Below the pieces are notes generated by a model, which made no database searches, was not told the origin of the DNA, and saw only the letters and a list, made by a program, of their open reading frames with translations. This document shows positions 42,795-54,802 of a stretch of 64,000 nucleotides of DNA, one piece after another (within the stretch, counting starts at the first letter, position 1; each line of letters opens with the position of its first letter). The stretch comes from Zoroaster sp. YZ-2022 (lineage: Eukaryota > Echinodermata > Asteroidea > Forcipulatida > Zoroasteridae), in contig CM055816.1 in the NCBI GenBank assembly GCA_029582265.1, positions 99,665,039 to 99,729,038 of the forward strand, written 5' to 3'. Made by a program: the position numbers and the translations under genes.

Positions 42795-43330
42795 GGGGTT
42801 GTCTGGCGGGCAGAGGCTGGGTATAAAGCTTAGTGGTGCTGGTGGGGCGTTGGCAGTGCATTTCAAACATCGACATGTGAGGGTTGGAGGCAACCATTCT
42901 TTTGAGGGTTCTGTTGAGTTTCATTTATGTTTTCAGGTATTTTTTCTAAATTATTTTATAAGTTCCCCTCATAGTTATTTTTGGCGTGTTATAATTTTTT
43001 TTATTAGGCACGTTTAGTGCAAGGTACACCCAGCCCCCTAGCACCACTCGCTTATTGGTCTCTGCCCCATTAATTTATCCAACATTGGTTCATAAGCACT
43101 TTAATTATTACTGTATGTACATGATTTAATTATTTAATTAAATCTTTCCAAGTGACTGGAGGGCCCTCCGGATTTCCTGTTTGCCATGCGTGGGTCATTT
43201 TTGTTGCTTTGTGGCTTATTTTAGTAATTCTTGTTTTGTTTTTATAGAATGTGCGTAGTCGCTGCTCTTCCGGGCAGCCCCACGCTTTGACCACTTGGTC
43301 CGTTACAGTATTTCAGTTCAGTTCTGGACT
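42795..43330. other. Non-coding stretch after the gap
   Basis: No gene seen. Contains CCTCCAGTCACTTGG-type words (minus) near 43150. Confidence 0.4.
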
Positions 43331-43560
43331 GATTAATGCCCGTGCATCTTCCTGTGGACCAAACTTCTGAAGATGTTCTTCTGCATCCTCCAATGAATCA
43401 ATATCAACTTCAAATCTGCACCGATTACTTTCCACAATAGACTTTACTGACTGTAAACTACCCAGTACACTGACAAAGCCATTGTTATACCCTCATACGT
43501 TTCAAATTGTGCTGGTTTTAATTGAACATCAACGCTGTATGGAAGAAATACCTGTAGCAT

Positions 43561-44685
43561 CCCTTACGAAAATGTCCTGTGGTATTCCTGTGGTACTTCT
43601 GTGGTACATGTAGATACCACATAAATTACCACAGGAAAAGCAAATAATCATCAGAGTACCACACACATTTATGTGGTAATGCCAATGCTGGGTATCCCAG
43701 TCCTGTGGTATTCTTGTGGTACATGTAGATACCACAGAAATTACCACAGGAAAAGCATTATCACCGGAGTACCACACAAATTTATGTGGTAATGCCAACG
43801 CTGGATATCCCGGTCCTGTGGTATTTCTGTGGTACTTCAGTGGTACATGTAGATACCACAGAAATTACCACAGGAAAAGCATTATCACCCGAGTACCACA
43901 CAAATTTATGTGGTAATGCCAACGCTGGATATTCCGGTCCTGTGGTACTTCAGTGGTACATTGTGTTGTACATGTACATGTAGATACCACAGAAATTACC
44001 ACAGGAAAAGCAAATATCATCAGAGTACCACACACATTTATGTGGTAATGCCAACGCTGGGTATCCCAGTCCTGTGGTATTCTTGTGGTACATGTAGATA
44101 CCACAGAAATTACCACAGGAAAAGCATTATCACCGGAGTACCACACAAATTTATGTGGTAATGCCAATGCTGGATATCCCGGTCCTGTGGTATTCCTGTG
44201 GTACTTCAGTGGTACATGTAGATACCACAGAAATTACCACAGGAAAAGCATTATCACCGGAGTACCACACAAATTTATGTGGTAATGCCAACGCTGGATA
44301 TTCCGGTCCTGTGGTACTTCAGTGGTACATGTAGATACCACAGAAATTACCACAGGAAAAGCAAATATCATCAGAGTACCACACACATTTATGTGGTAAT
44401 GCCAACACTGGGTATCCCAGTCCTGTGGTATTCTTGTGGTACATGTACATGTAGATACCACAGAAATTACCACAGGAAAAGCAAATATCATCAGAGTACC
44501 ACACACATTTATGTGGTAATGCCAACGCTGGGTATCCCAGTCCTGTGGTATTCTTGTGGTACATGTACATGTAGATACCACAGAAATTACCACAGGAAAA
44601 GCAAATATCATCAGAGTACGACACATATTTATGTGGTAATGGCAACGCTGGGTATCCCAGTCCTGTGGTATTCTTGTGGTTGGGT
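43561..44685. repeat. Left repeat array, about 115-bp period
   Basis: Nine to ten monomers with ACCACA(C/A)A(C/A)ATTTATGTGG, TGGGTATCCCAGTCCTGTGG and ACCACAGAAATTACCACAGG. Each monomer is itself rich in inverted CCTGTGGTA words. The long frames on both strands come from this array. Confidence 0.9.
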
Positions 44686-46639
44686 ATTTGCATGGGGGTA
44701 TAGATTTCATAAGAAAGTTATTATTATTCACTTTAGATTTAGTAGGATTTCCCGGCTATTTTCAAAGATTTTTCATTCAAATTTACCAGCTATCATGCAT
44801 TCAATTTCATCCACAAAAAATTTCACACAAAACCATTTTTTTTTTACAAAACCAATTCATTTGCCATTCAATTTTAAATTTTTGTCACCCTCATTTAGTC
44901 ACCAGGTCAAGAACACAAAGCTGTTGCTGAATGGCAGCATTCAAATTCGTCTTACATAAATTAGAAGAATTTGATTTCACAATTGGCGTAGACTAGACAA
45001 AATTGAATACTCCGGGACAAAAACAGTGTTTGAATTTATTTGATGAAATTAACAGCCAATTTATTTGTTGAAGCTAACTGTTGATATTGTCTGACAAAAG
45101 ATGAAATAAACATTTGAAGTGCACTAAACCAATGTTGATGGACAAATTCGAATTTGTTCTGTGATTTCTGTCATCAGTAAGATTCATTTAAAGGGAAAAA
45201 ATAAATGTATACAGGTTTACCACAGGAGCGTACCGCAGGTACCAGACACCACAGGAACATTACCGCAGGTACCTAATGGGTTATTGCATGTACCCATTCA
45301 TTTCAACAGGCCAGTGTACTCGAATCGTATTTTGTAAGAATTGTAACTGGACCTAATTGTAAGTGCAAAATAATTTTCATAGGCAACAAAATATTGCATA
45401 TTTTATTCTTTGTAACTTTATTTATGTTTTTCACTATGCATGATATTGTTTTACTCTTTTTGGGTACTCAGAATTTTTCTTGAAATGTTTTGACTTTTTA
45501 AAAGATATTGTTAGTACTTATCACAAAAAACTTGCCCTCCATTGACTTTGTACACATCATCTATGCAAGGGAACTTGTTTTTTTTTAATGCGTGGCCATG
45601 TGACGCAGAGTACCAATGATTTGCACCAAGCCTGTACAGCAGTACAGGATAAGGCTTGTATGATGCATGTTACCAGCTAAATAACTGTTTATTCAGTGCA
45701 CATGTTTGAAATGTTATATTGGCTTGTAACAATTTTGTCAATTTAAGTATTGAAATATAGCCCACTAGTGATTATAGTTACTGTAGATTAATAGAATAGA
45801 ATCAGATGGAGTTATGCTGCCATGAATTTGCTCTGTAGTCTGACATAACTGCACTAAATTAAGTGACTAGTTACGTTACCTGATGATGGTACTATAGTAG
45901 GTATTGTACTATTGTACATGTACATCATGTAGTGTACAATACACACAGTTTACATTCATGATGGAAGGCCGCATAACGTTAGAACCATGATGGACAAGAC
46001 ATGAACAGGAAGAAAGGTAAGAATTCCATATATACTCAAGCCTGAGAACCTGATGTGCACATTTTGTCGCAGTTTTCACGAATTGATCGCGACTGCTCAA
46101 AAATTAAATTGATTTTAAAATTAATTTTACTTTTTTTAATTATCAAAGTTTAGAAGGTACTTACTGATACCTTTCTTTCTGCCAAATTTCAAGTCTTGAA
46201 ACACCTACATTACGTTGGTTAGAACTGTGTCTCCTACATTGTTGGATATGTTTGATATGAGAATATGGCAAGTAACATAACAAAATATCTATCTTTGTTT
46301 ACTTTAGAGTGCTTCATGGATCGTCTCATCCAGATGAGAGCTAATGAGGAAGTGAAAACTCAGTTGAGGCTGTGAAGTTTAAGAAGTACATGTATATTTC
46401 AGAAAAAATACAGGACATTAATAGACTAATAAGGAAACAGATAAATTAGTAAAATTTAGTTTGTCATTGGTGATTCGGATGAAACTTTCTCTAAAAATGA
46501 AAATTTTTGATTGACCAGTCTATTAATAATGTCCGCTATTTTCTCTCTACAGACCAAAAACCTATTTCTTGTATTGTCTATCATACTACAATAGAGGTAA
46601 TTTTGAAGGGATAAAAATGTTAATTATAAACATGTGGAA

Positions 46640-47530
46640 AAGGCAAACACCTACATGTAAATGTGCTACTGTGCCAGTGACATCGCTGATTATATTTGGT
46701 AGAAATTTTATCTAGATCCATTTAGGTGCTTGCCTTTCCCACATGTTTATAATTAATAACTTTACACTGTTAATTAAGAAGATTCTAGGAGCTTGGTGTG
46801 TTTGTGATTTACAAAATTTCAATCACTTCAAATGCTATTGTGTGATAGAAAATACAAAAAATAGGTTCTTTGGTGACTTTAATTAGTAAGTAAGACTAAT
46901 TGCGGTGACACCATGTGGAATCTCATTTGAGTAGTAATTAGTTCTGAAAAGAACTGGAGGTACAACTCGATGTTTCGATCGTCCTCAGGAGAATGCCGGA
47001 CTCTGGAAAATGTTGCTGCTTAAGTAGACTGCTGGAGGATCATCCCATGAATTAATTACTTTAATTAGTGCTTGCCATTTCCACATGTTTGTGATTAATG
47101 ACTTTAAATTGCCAGTGCCCAGTGACTTCGCTGATTATATTTGGCAGAAATGTTATCTGTCCATTTAGGTGCTTGCTTTTTCAACATTTATGATTAAAAA
47201 CTTTACATTGTTACTAAGATGATGAAAGTGTCTGAAAGACAATTTTTGCTTCCTTTATAAAAGCCTGGTGCTTTTGTGATTAACAAAATTTCAATTAAAT
47301 AGGTTATTTGGTGACTTTAATTAGTGCTTACCTATTCTACAATTTATGATTAATGACGTTACATTTTTACTTAAGATGGTTAAGGTGTCTGAAAGACAAT
47401 TTTTGCTTCCTATAAAGAAGCTTGGTGAGTTTGTGATTAACAACATTTCAATCCTTTTAAAACCTATTGTCTGATAGAAAATACAATAAATATGTTATTT
47501 GGTGACTTTATTTAGTTTTTGCAAAGGTCA
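46640..47530. repeat. Degenerate direct repeats in the element centre
   Basis: Words such as GTCTGAAAGACAATTTTTGC, GGTGACTTTAATTAGTGCTT and GATTATATTTGG recur at roughly 150-400-bp distances. Confidence 0.65.
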
Positions 47531-48139
47531 TATCATTAATTAACTTGAATTTAATTTATTAAGTTGAAAAGAAATGTTATAACAAAACCGCAATATAAAC
47601 TGCAATATTCACAGTATTATGGAATTTACTTTAGATCCATCCAGTTATTGCCATTGCTCAACTTCCTAATGAGATGGTTTTCACCAACAAAGCTTTTAAT
47701 TTACATGCATATGGATTGAAGTCCAGTTGTTGAATGATGCCATTGTAAAACATTTTTAAATGGTTAAAACTCTTCAGTGACTATTAAAACATATATTAAA
47801 GAGATGCTACATATTTGGTAAGTGTTTGGTTAATGCATCCATAATTTATAAGAGTAGAGATGTGTGTATAATAACAAATAACTTGTGAGAATTTCAGCTA
47901 GTTTTGTTGGGCTGTTTACGAGAAAAAAATAGTGTAAATTGCATTCAGCCTTTTTGTGTACACATTGTAATGGTTAAAAAATTATCACACGCATGATAAT
48001 TTTTGAAATCACAGTTCTTTGCCTATTTTCAAAAAAACAACAACACAATACTTCAGACGGTATCTTCACAGGATATTTTGTTATTTATACTTTTTTTTAA
48101 ATATTTATTACATGTGTTGTATTCTGAATTTTCTCCTGG

Positions 48140-48723
48140 GCATCACAGAAACATTACCACAAGTTACATGCCTGTGGTAACGAGCCTGTGGTAACGTGTC
48201 TGTGGTACCACAGGAATGTTACCACAGACACGTTACCACAGGAACATTACCACAGGTACCATAGGCATGTTACCACAGGCTCGTTACCACAGGAACATTA
48301 CCACAGGTACCATAGGCATGTTACCACAGGCTTGTTACCACAGGAACATTACCACAGGCATGTAACTTGTGGTAATGTTCCTGTGGTACCTGTGGTAATG
48401 TTCCTGTGGTACCTGTGGTACCTGTGGTACCTGTGGTAATGTTCCTGTGGTAATTTTTCTGTGGTAATGTTCCTGTGGTAATGTTCCTGTGGTAATGTTC
48501 CTGTGGTACCTGTGGTAATGTTCCTGTGGTAATGTTCCTGTGGTAATTTTTCTGTGGTAATGTTCCTGTGGTAACGTTCCTGTGGTAATGTTCCTGTGGT
48601 ACCTGCAGTAATGTTCCTGTGGTAACGTGCCTGTGGTAATGTCCCAAAAAACCACAGGACAATTCCTGTGGTAATGTCCTGTGGTATTTTTTGTGGTAAT
48701 ACCACAGGACATTTTTGTAAGGG
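48140..48723. repeat. Right repeat array, GTTACCACAGG microsatellite with a central mirror
   Basis: 48145-48360 reads ACCACAGGAACATT in tandem; from 48365 the strand sense flips to AATGTTCCTGTGGT units up to 48723. The array is thus its own giant hairpin. Confidence 0.9.
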
Positions 48724-49019
48724 ATACTACGATAGTACTTCTCAGAAGACTTCATGACTGAAAATCTTGGATACCTAATGACAGCTGGATCAGTTCTAGA
48801 ACGTTTCTGTATGTGTCCCAAATCATTCTTCAACGCATACATTTCTGACTTTCTCCTATCGCTAGATACTTTACACATATCTCCTTTGTATATGACTCTA
48901 TATTCTGAACAAAATGTAGCTAAGCACATTGGTTCAAATGCACTTGTATCTGGTCTTGCTTTGTAACGATCTACTTTACTAACCATCCACAATTTGCCAT
49001 CATCACATACTGCCAACAC

Positions 49020-49150
49020 GAAAGGGCAGAAATTCAGAATGAGTGAAGCGGGGCATGTGAAATTATGTGCGCGAAGCGCACATGACGAGCGCGAAGTCCC
49101 TCACGGCCGGGTTCCAGGGCCCGCTTAAGGGCCCTGGAAGCTCAGGGGTT
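49020..49150. repeat. GC-rich repeat with two perfect hairpins
   Basis: ATGTGCGCGAAGCGCACAT (49065-49083) and CCAGGGCCC-GCTTAA-GGGCCCTGG (49114-49137). It looks like an interspersed repeat family. Confidence 0.75.
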
Positions 49151-49829
49151 TTAGATGCTCTCTGGTGCAATCTGAGCCTTATTTTGGAACATTTTTGCCA
49201 AAAATTTGACCAATATTTCAGATATAATTTTGGTTGATTCAAGAGTCATGAGTCAATCATGAGTGACTCATGAATCTTGACTGCATAATGACAAATGAAG
49301 TACATGTTAGGTCTTTCTATGTTTGATATCTGAGCACCCCCGCAAAAAATAAATAAATAAATAAAAATAATAATGCTCTTACGTATTTTAGCATTAAAAT
49401 TTATGGGCTCCTAAGCTCTAAAGAAGTGGCCTGCTTGGCTCTTCTGAGCAGCTCAGTTGAATGTTTGAATGCTATAAATCGGCCAATACGCTATAATTTA
49501 TTCCATGGTGAAAAAAAAACGCCACAAAATTTCCTTTCTTCAGTTCCAGAACTAATTGTGAACAATAATTTGTTGCCACCGAGTGATTTATTTCATCTTG
49601 TGGGAAGCTTTATTGATAAATTTTAATTGGCCGGCAACTTTGTTTCTTTTCACGAGAATGTGTTGGATGCGCCGCATTTGCAAATATGTGGCCTGCCGCG
49701 ATCTATTTATGACATTCAACGTTAAACACATTGACACTGGTTCCCTGCCACACTACTTAGGCAAAAACCAGATGAGCGGGGTACCCACGTCTTGGAAACC
49801 AAGAACTAGGTCCCAGAGGTTAATGTCAC
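49151..49829. other. Non-coding stretch; flank of the Harbinger insertion
   Basis: It has repeated GAGTCATGAGT words at 49240-49280. The last 120 bases (minus) continue an open frame from 53620-53530 when the Harbinger element is removed (FYTPKP joins GDINLWDLVLGF and stops after WFLPK). Family unknown. Confidence 0.45.
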
Positions 49830-50180
49830 CTGGGACCTTATTCACGAAGCATCCGCTATTACCGGGTCCGTAACATCCTTTGCGGATGGCCTAACGGATA
49901 CATTAGAATTGCGCTACGCCGTATTCACGAAAGGTTCCGTTAGGTATCGGTAAACTTGCGGAGATCCGCTAATAATGTTGGTGTCGTTCAACGAGCTTTA
50001 CGGGTGAATGAAGCGCCTGCGTGATTATGTAACAATTCATAAGCGTTTCTATACATGCATGAATTGTTATTTAATCGCGGGGTGGTACGGTATTGATCGG
50101 AATTGATGGTCGCATACTTGTGCAGTCTTATTGAAGTGGCGCGGTTTCTTGACGCTTTCGCTTTCTTCACGCTGTTCGAA

Positions 50181-51360
50181 ATGAGTGAGAAAAAGAGGCT
50201 AAGGAAACCCAAATTTACTGACAATGAAGTCAATAGACTTTTGGACCTCATCGAGGTCAACTACGGCGTAATAAAGTCAAAGTTCTCGGACCAAGTAACC
50301 CTTCGAAGAAAGAACGAGTGTTGGAAGGGAATCTGCACCAAAATCAACGCTATCTCTCCGTGCATCAGAACGGTGGAAGAACTAAAGAAAAGGTGGGATG
50401 ACATGCAGGGGAGATCAAAGAAAAAGGCCAATAAAGCAAGAGCGGAGGACTCAAAAACTGGAAATTTGCCACGCGAGGAAGGGGCATCTGACGAAAATTT
50501 GACGGAGAGAGATCGACGTGTGATCGGAATGATGGGTACCACCAAGGTTTACGGGATAGATGGAGGATTCGATACGGCTGAGCCTGATGCAATGCCGCCA
50601 CCAGTAAAGAAATCAAAGGTAGAAGAGACCCGGCATTTTTTAAAAACAATTGGATATTTTTCCTACAGGAAGCAAATAGGACACGACTATAAGTGACCAT
50701 TACAAATGAAGCCTGTATGGAATGTTTCCAACTTAGTTCCTTCTTTTATTCAATCTATGTATACTCTACATTTAAACTTCAGTAACAAAAGCCAATGCAC
50801 TTACAAAATAATCAACAGATAAAAAGTGGCTTTGATTCTGTGATCCGAACACAATGTTAAAGATCTAACTTTTGTTTATTTGTTTTTACTGAATTATTTA
50901 ATTCGTGTAGGTGTCCCATGCTGCTGCCACTGTATCGGTACCACCGTTTCAATCAGACGATGACCTAGATGACCAGTCGGGGGATGACCACACCTTCGCG
51001 TCATCCGTGCAGCCACAGGCAGCCAAGCCAGCCAAGCCGACAAGCATGGGTGATGGTAGTGCACGGAGTTCACGCACGTGTAGTCCATTGCCGTCAACTA
51101 TCACCAGTGGTACTGCTAGCACTGAACTCCTGAAAGTGGAAAAGGAGAGGCTTGAAGTTGAAAAACGTCGTTTGGCAATCGAAGAAAAAAAGTTGCATGC
51201 GCTTGAACAGCTGGTAGAAATTGAAAGAAATAAGCTGCGTCTACATCAGCAGAATTTGCAAGATCATAACGTAGTGGCAACATTCCAGCCAGGAAATGAT
51301 GTCCCGGGAGGCTCAACCACTACCCTGAGAAATTTGTTTGATAGCTTTTCGGATATATAA
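50181..51360 (+). CDS. Harbinger Myb/SANT-like DNA-binding protein, two exons
   Basis: Exon 1 is 50181-50618 (ATG 50181, MSEKKRLRKPKFTDNEVNRL), ending AAG|GTAGAA; exon 2 is 50911-51360, after ATTCGTGTAG; both phase 0, total 295 residues. Residues about 8-85 are a trihelix Myb/SANT domain with spaced Trp (CWKGICTKINAI, KKRWDDMQGRSKK). The central region is acidic and disordered. Residues about 215-270 form a strong coiled coil (KERLEVEKRRLAIEEKKLHA). In Harbinger elements this partner brings the transposase to the nucleus and to the TIRs. The 5' leader from the TIR is 350 bp. An upstream in-frame ATG at 50103 exists, but the added residues are hydrophobic and unlike the family. No defect seen. 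Confidence 0.9.
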
Positions 51361-51751
51361 CATAATTATTGCAGTACATATATATCCCGTTTAATACAAT
51401 TGTTTTTGCACTATTTTATTATAACATGAGAGTTTCTAAAGTTTACTAGCTCTATAAGGTCGGGAACATTATAGAAACGTTAATTTTGATCCAGTTACTA
51501 TTAAATGTGTGAGTTATTTTGTATTCCTTTAAACCGAAGCAGATTAGGCGGCTATGTTATTTTAATTAACGAGAGTCAAATGTAAGAGAGACGAATAAAC
51601 ATTTCCACATGGCAGCAGCCACAGCCAAATGTTGAAATCCATTGAGTTTTTATTGTGCTGCCATCTATCAGTTGACAGTGTTTCCGAACGGACATTACAT
51701 GCATTTTCCCCGTTTTTATTCGATTAATATCTATAATAATGACATACCTTT

Positions 51752-53337
51752 TCAGTTCCAGAAATATTCTCTTATTAGCCCTGCCCTTCTAACAATGCCG
51801 TCGGCGTCCTCATCCACGATGGGTGGGTTATCGTCAAAGTCGGGGTTATCCCTAGGGTCAGGAACTACTGCCGGCACGGGTAGGCCATGATCTTCACAGA
51901 TATTATGTAGCACTGCCATAGCCACAATGATCTTGCAGCAACGCTCTGGCCGAAGGTTAAGGATACCACCTGAATTGTAAAATCAAAATGTAGTCGATTT
52001 GTTATGATCCAAAATACATATGTTAGCTGATTGCGGCCTACATTTCAAAGTTTTTGCGAAAAAAAAAGAAATTTCCACAGTGCACTGGTTATTTTGTAAA
52101 ACTAAGGAACGATTTCTTGAATTTTTTCGAGGGTGGTGTACATCTTACACTATCGGAAAGTCTTCGATTAACACGATCCGGCCGGCATCCAAACGAATTT
52201 ACAGTCATCACAAAAACATTTCCGTGCAATAGTAAATAACCATTAAGCTTTATTTGTTACGATACTTTCACTGACGTCGACCACATGATTTTTTATTGTG
52301 CATTACAGAAGGTGGTTGTCAATTAATTCTAAATTACTTGAAAATATGTCAAGAGACAATGCTACTTTCTGGATGACAGCACAATTTCACAAGTTTAGAG
52401 TTGCATCCAGAAAGATGCGATGGCTCCTGGCTGGCAGAGTTCACATATACATACACTTGTAGGCCTTCTACTGACAGCGTAAACGCCTACCTTCGCTATG
52501 GAGGCACTGCCACCTCATTTTCCATCGGCCAAAAGTTCCCTCGATGTTCTGTCGGATTCTTCGGTGATGAATATTGTACCGACGTTCTGCATCATCATCA
52601 GGTTGTGGTGCCGGTGTTAGCAGCCATGATCGAAGGGGGTACGCAGAATCGCCTAGAAGCTGACCATCGTTTACAACACCATTGGCTAGTTGGTGGTTGA
52701 GGCTTGAGTGAGTCCACATAAACGAATCATGGGTCGAGCCTGGCCACTGGGCAACAATATTGGTGAACTTCTTCTGGTGGTCGCAAACCCCCTGGACATT
52801 TATAGCATGGTAGTTATGTCTGCATATGTAGGCACCTTCGTCACGTGCAGGACATTTAATCTCGACAAGTGATCCATCAAGGCATCCCAAAACGTTTGGA
52901 ATCCGACGACGACGTTCATCGTAGAAACCTTCTTTGATCGCATTCTGACTGGCTATGTTCCTCGGAAATCGAATTATTTGTGGCGAAATTCTTTGAAGGG
53001 CAGTTGCGACCCGGGTAACAATTCGAGAAGTTGACGGCTGACTAATTCCACTTAAATCTCCACTTGTTAATTGGAAAGAACCTTCGGCGAAAAATCGGAT
53101 GGCTGTTATGATCTGCAGCGTGGCGGGTATTGCATGTGACCTCTTTGTTGGATGTTCAACTTGATCACGGATCAAATCTATCACCTCCAACAGTACATGC
53201 CTTGGCATTCGATACCTCTTTATCAGTTCCACATCGTCATAAATGTCCAGTGGCTGTAACCTATCCCGAAATACTCGCTGGCGGCGAAGAGCACGCCTGT
53301 TTTCCTCCTCCAGCAGAACCACAAACACTGCCGCCAT
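51752..53337 (-). CDS. Harbinger transposase (HARBI1-like), two exons
   Basis: Exon 1 is 53337-52491 (ATG 53337, MAAVFVVLLEEENRR), with a GTAGGC donor; exon 2 is 51969-51752, after ACAATTCAG; junction after one base, total 354 residues. The helix-turn-helix part includes ATLQIITAIRFFAEGSFQL and ISQPSTSRIVTRV. Catalytic acids of the DDE_Tnp_4 fold: D154 in GCLDGSLVEIK, D230 in LLGDSAYPLRSWL, E266 in NIEGTFGRWKMRW. Exon 2 gives the expected end with CCKIIVAMAVLHNICEDHGL. It cuts and pastes the element with the Myb-like partner. No stop or frameshift seen, so the copy may be young or active. Confidence 0.95.
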
Positions 53338-53529
53338 TTCATTTTAGCGCTATGCGGAGACCCGTAAGCATTTACGGGAACGCTGGAGTTCCCGCAAAAC
53401 AATTGCTCTTTTACGGACGTGTTCTGCGGATGCGCTATTATGCGGTTACTTCGTGAATATGGTGCAAACCATAACGGAGGCTTAACGGATCCGTTAAAGC
53501 GTGCGGATGCTTTGTGAATAAGGTCCCTG

Positions 53530-54455
53530 GTTTGGGAGTGTAAAACCACAACCTGTCATTCATTGTCAACTGAACAATAGCCCCAACTCTTGTCTTGGCT
53601 CTAATCCCAAATTGATACATTCAACATTCCACAGTTGGCAGACAGTTCTTTGATGTGAACTTGTGACCCAGAAATTGTGTCTTTTTGGTTGCCGGTTGTC
53701 TTGTTTCTTTTTTTTTTAACCAGTTCGCGTTGGGAATAAAACAGTTTTTCTGGGCCCCTGTGCGGGTTTATTTTCCCCACACACACCGTGAATGGAAGCT
53801 TCCACAGCGGGTGGCCACGTCTTCCGTGCATGTCGCCGTACACGGGTGGCCCAACCGAGCATGCATACCAATATTCCGGAGTTTCCTTTGGCGTGTTTAG
53901 ACGCTCTCCGATCCACGGTGCAAAAAGAAAAAGAAAAAAAGTGCGTGTATACACGGCCTCCGACGCGAACTGGTTTTAAAATATTTTGAACAGACTGTAG
54001 CCAGGACAATTCTAAGGCGTCTTTACAGTTGGCCTATGTTTTAAAAAAAACTTCGCTAAGCTTTTTTTATTTACACAATAACTGTGGACTTGGAATAGAG
54101 CTCTTACTACTTTACGAAACTATTTACCTGGTTGAAGCTTACACTGCAGGGTTTCGTTTGTAAGAAACATTTTATTTATAGTTTTGTCAAGTTTAATTTA
54201 AAGTAGGCATAAGTCAAGGCATACATTGTAATACATTGTATATAATTTGTTTGATCATATCTGGCTTTGAATTATTGATAAAAAGCTACAATTACTAACA
54301 ACAATCCAATGTAAAGTGAATAAAACAACACATATCGCCGAACTGCATCGGTGACCGGATATTACCACCACAAAAATCAAGGCTTCCTATCCTGTGCATA
54401 TTATAGTGATACGAGCGAGAGCGCTTCGACACCGATCTTGGAAACCGTGTGTGTG
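53530..54455. other. Non-coding stretch
   Basis: The first 100 bases are part of the frame broken by the Harbinger insertion (see 49151-49829). I see no further gene. The short frames at 53685-54009 lack splice context. Confidence 0.45.
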
Positions 54456-54459
54456 GGGC

Positions 54460-54581
54460 GCGATTATTTTTACCATACCACTAACCTGTCCAAGGCGCGT
54501 GTTAAGTCTGTGGACGCGATATTGAAAACAGGTCTTAACGTGAGACTACATGGACGGTTTAGTGGTACGGTAAAAATAACG
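54460..54581. repeat. Inverted repeat, about 30-bp arms
   Basis: CGATTATTTTTACCATACCA (54460) is mirrored at 54551-54581 (TGGTACGGTAAAAATAACG), with a few mismatches. The 91-residue frame at 54351 covers this foldback and is doubtful. Confidence 0.8.
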
Positions 54582-54802
54582 CATGCGGGGCAGGCATTAC
54601 GTTTTATATTGATTAACGTGTGTTAACGGAGCGCGTGCGTGCAAGCATGTTCAGCCTTTATTTTATATTGAGAATATCGGAAAATCGGAATTTAATGACA
54701 CAAATTCGTAATGCGGAATCTACATTAAAAAATCTAGAAAAATCATGATCTGAGTTCCATTACACCCAAGGTGTATTTACACTTATCTAATTACAAATGC
54801 AG

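Larger units (their letters stand above)
43561..48723. mobile_element. 5.2-kb TIR element built of CCTGTGGTA repeats
   Basis: Left end CCCTTACGAAAATGTCCTGT-GGTA; the right end is its inverse with one mismatch (to GTAAGGG at 48723). AT flanks both sides (43559-43560 and 48724-48725). The outer parts are repeat arrays; the central 3.4 kb has no gene. Confidence 0.8.
43331..49019 (-). pseudogene. Helitron helicase remnant, split by a 5.2-kb element
   Basis: The N-terminal piece is 49019-48726 on minus (MLAVCDDGKLWMVSKVDRYK..., then DPAVIRYPRFSVMKSSEKYY). The C-terminal piece resumes at 43560 (VFLPYSVDVQLKPAQFETYE) and, after a frameshift near 43475, reads VDIDSLEDAEEHLQKFGPQE to about 43340. 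The RYPRFS...KYY...FLPY order is that of the PIF1-type helicase of Helitron transposons, in the stretch before the helicase core. Removing the insertion and one AT keeps the frame. Rep/HUH and core helicase motifs are not in the window (they may lie in the gap or be deleted). Confidence 0.7.
49833..53526. mobile_element. PIF/Harbinger transposon, 3694 bp, apparently intact
   Basis: TIRs GGACCTTATTCACGAAGCAT-CCGC (49833) and its inverse ending at 53526, one mismatch. A 3-bp CTG duplication (49830-49832 and 53527-53529), as Harbinger makes. It carries the two usual genes, in convergent orientation, both open with good splice sites. Subterminal regions share further CGGATCCGTTA-type words. Confidence 0.95.

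Noticed and set aside
42116..42924. Frames running through the N gap
   Set aside because: They consist mostly of undetermined residues; the gap length is a default value.
43529..44959. Many long overlapping frames on both strands
   Set aside because: All arise from the 115-bp CCTGTGGTA repeat, whose unit tends to lack stops; there is no start context or ordered composition.
43561..48723. CRISPR-like array
   Set aside because: Repeats are not separated by unique spacers, and this is a eukaryotic genome; the array is a transposon-borne satellite.
54351..54626. 91-residue plus frame
   Set aside because: It covers a foldback repeat and shows no domain; kept only as a note in the repeat entry.
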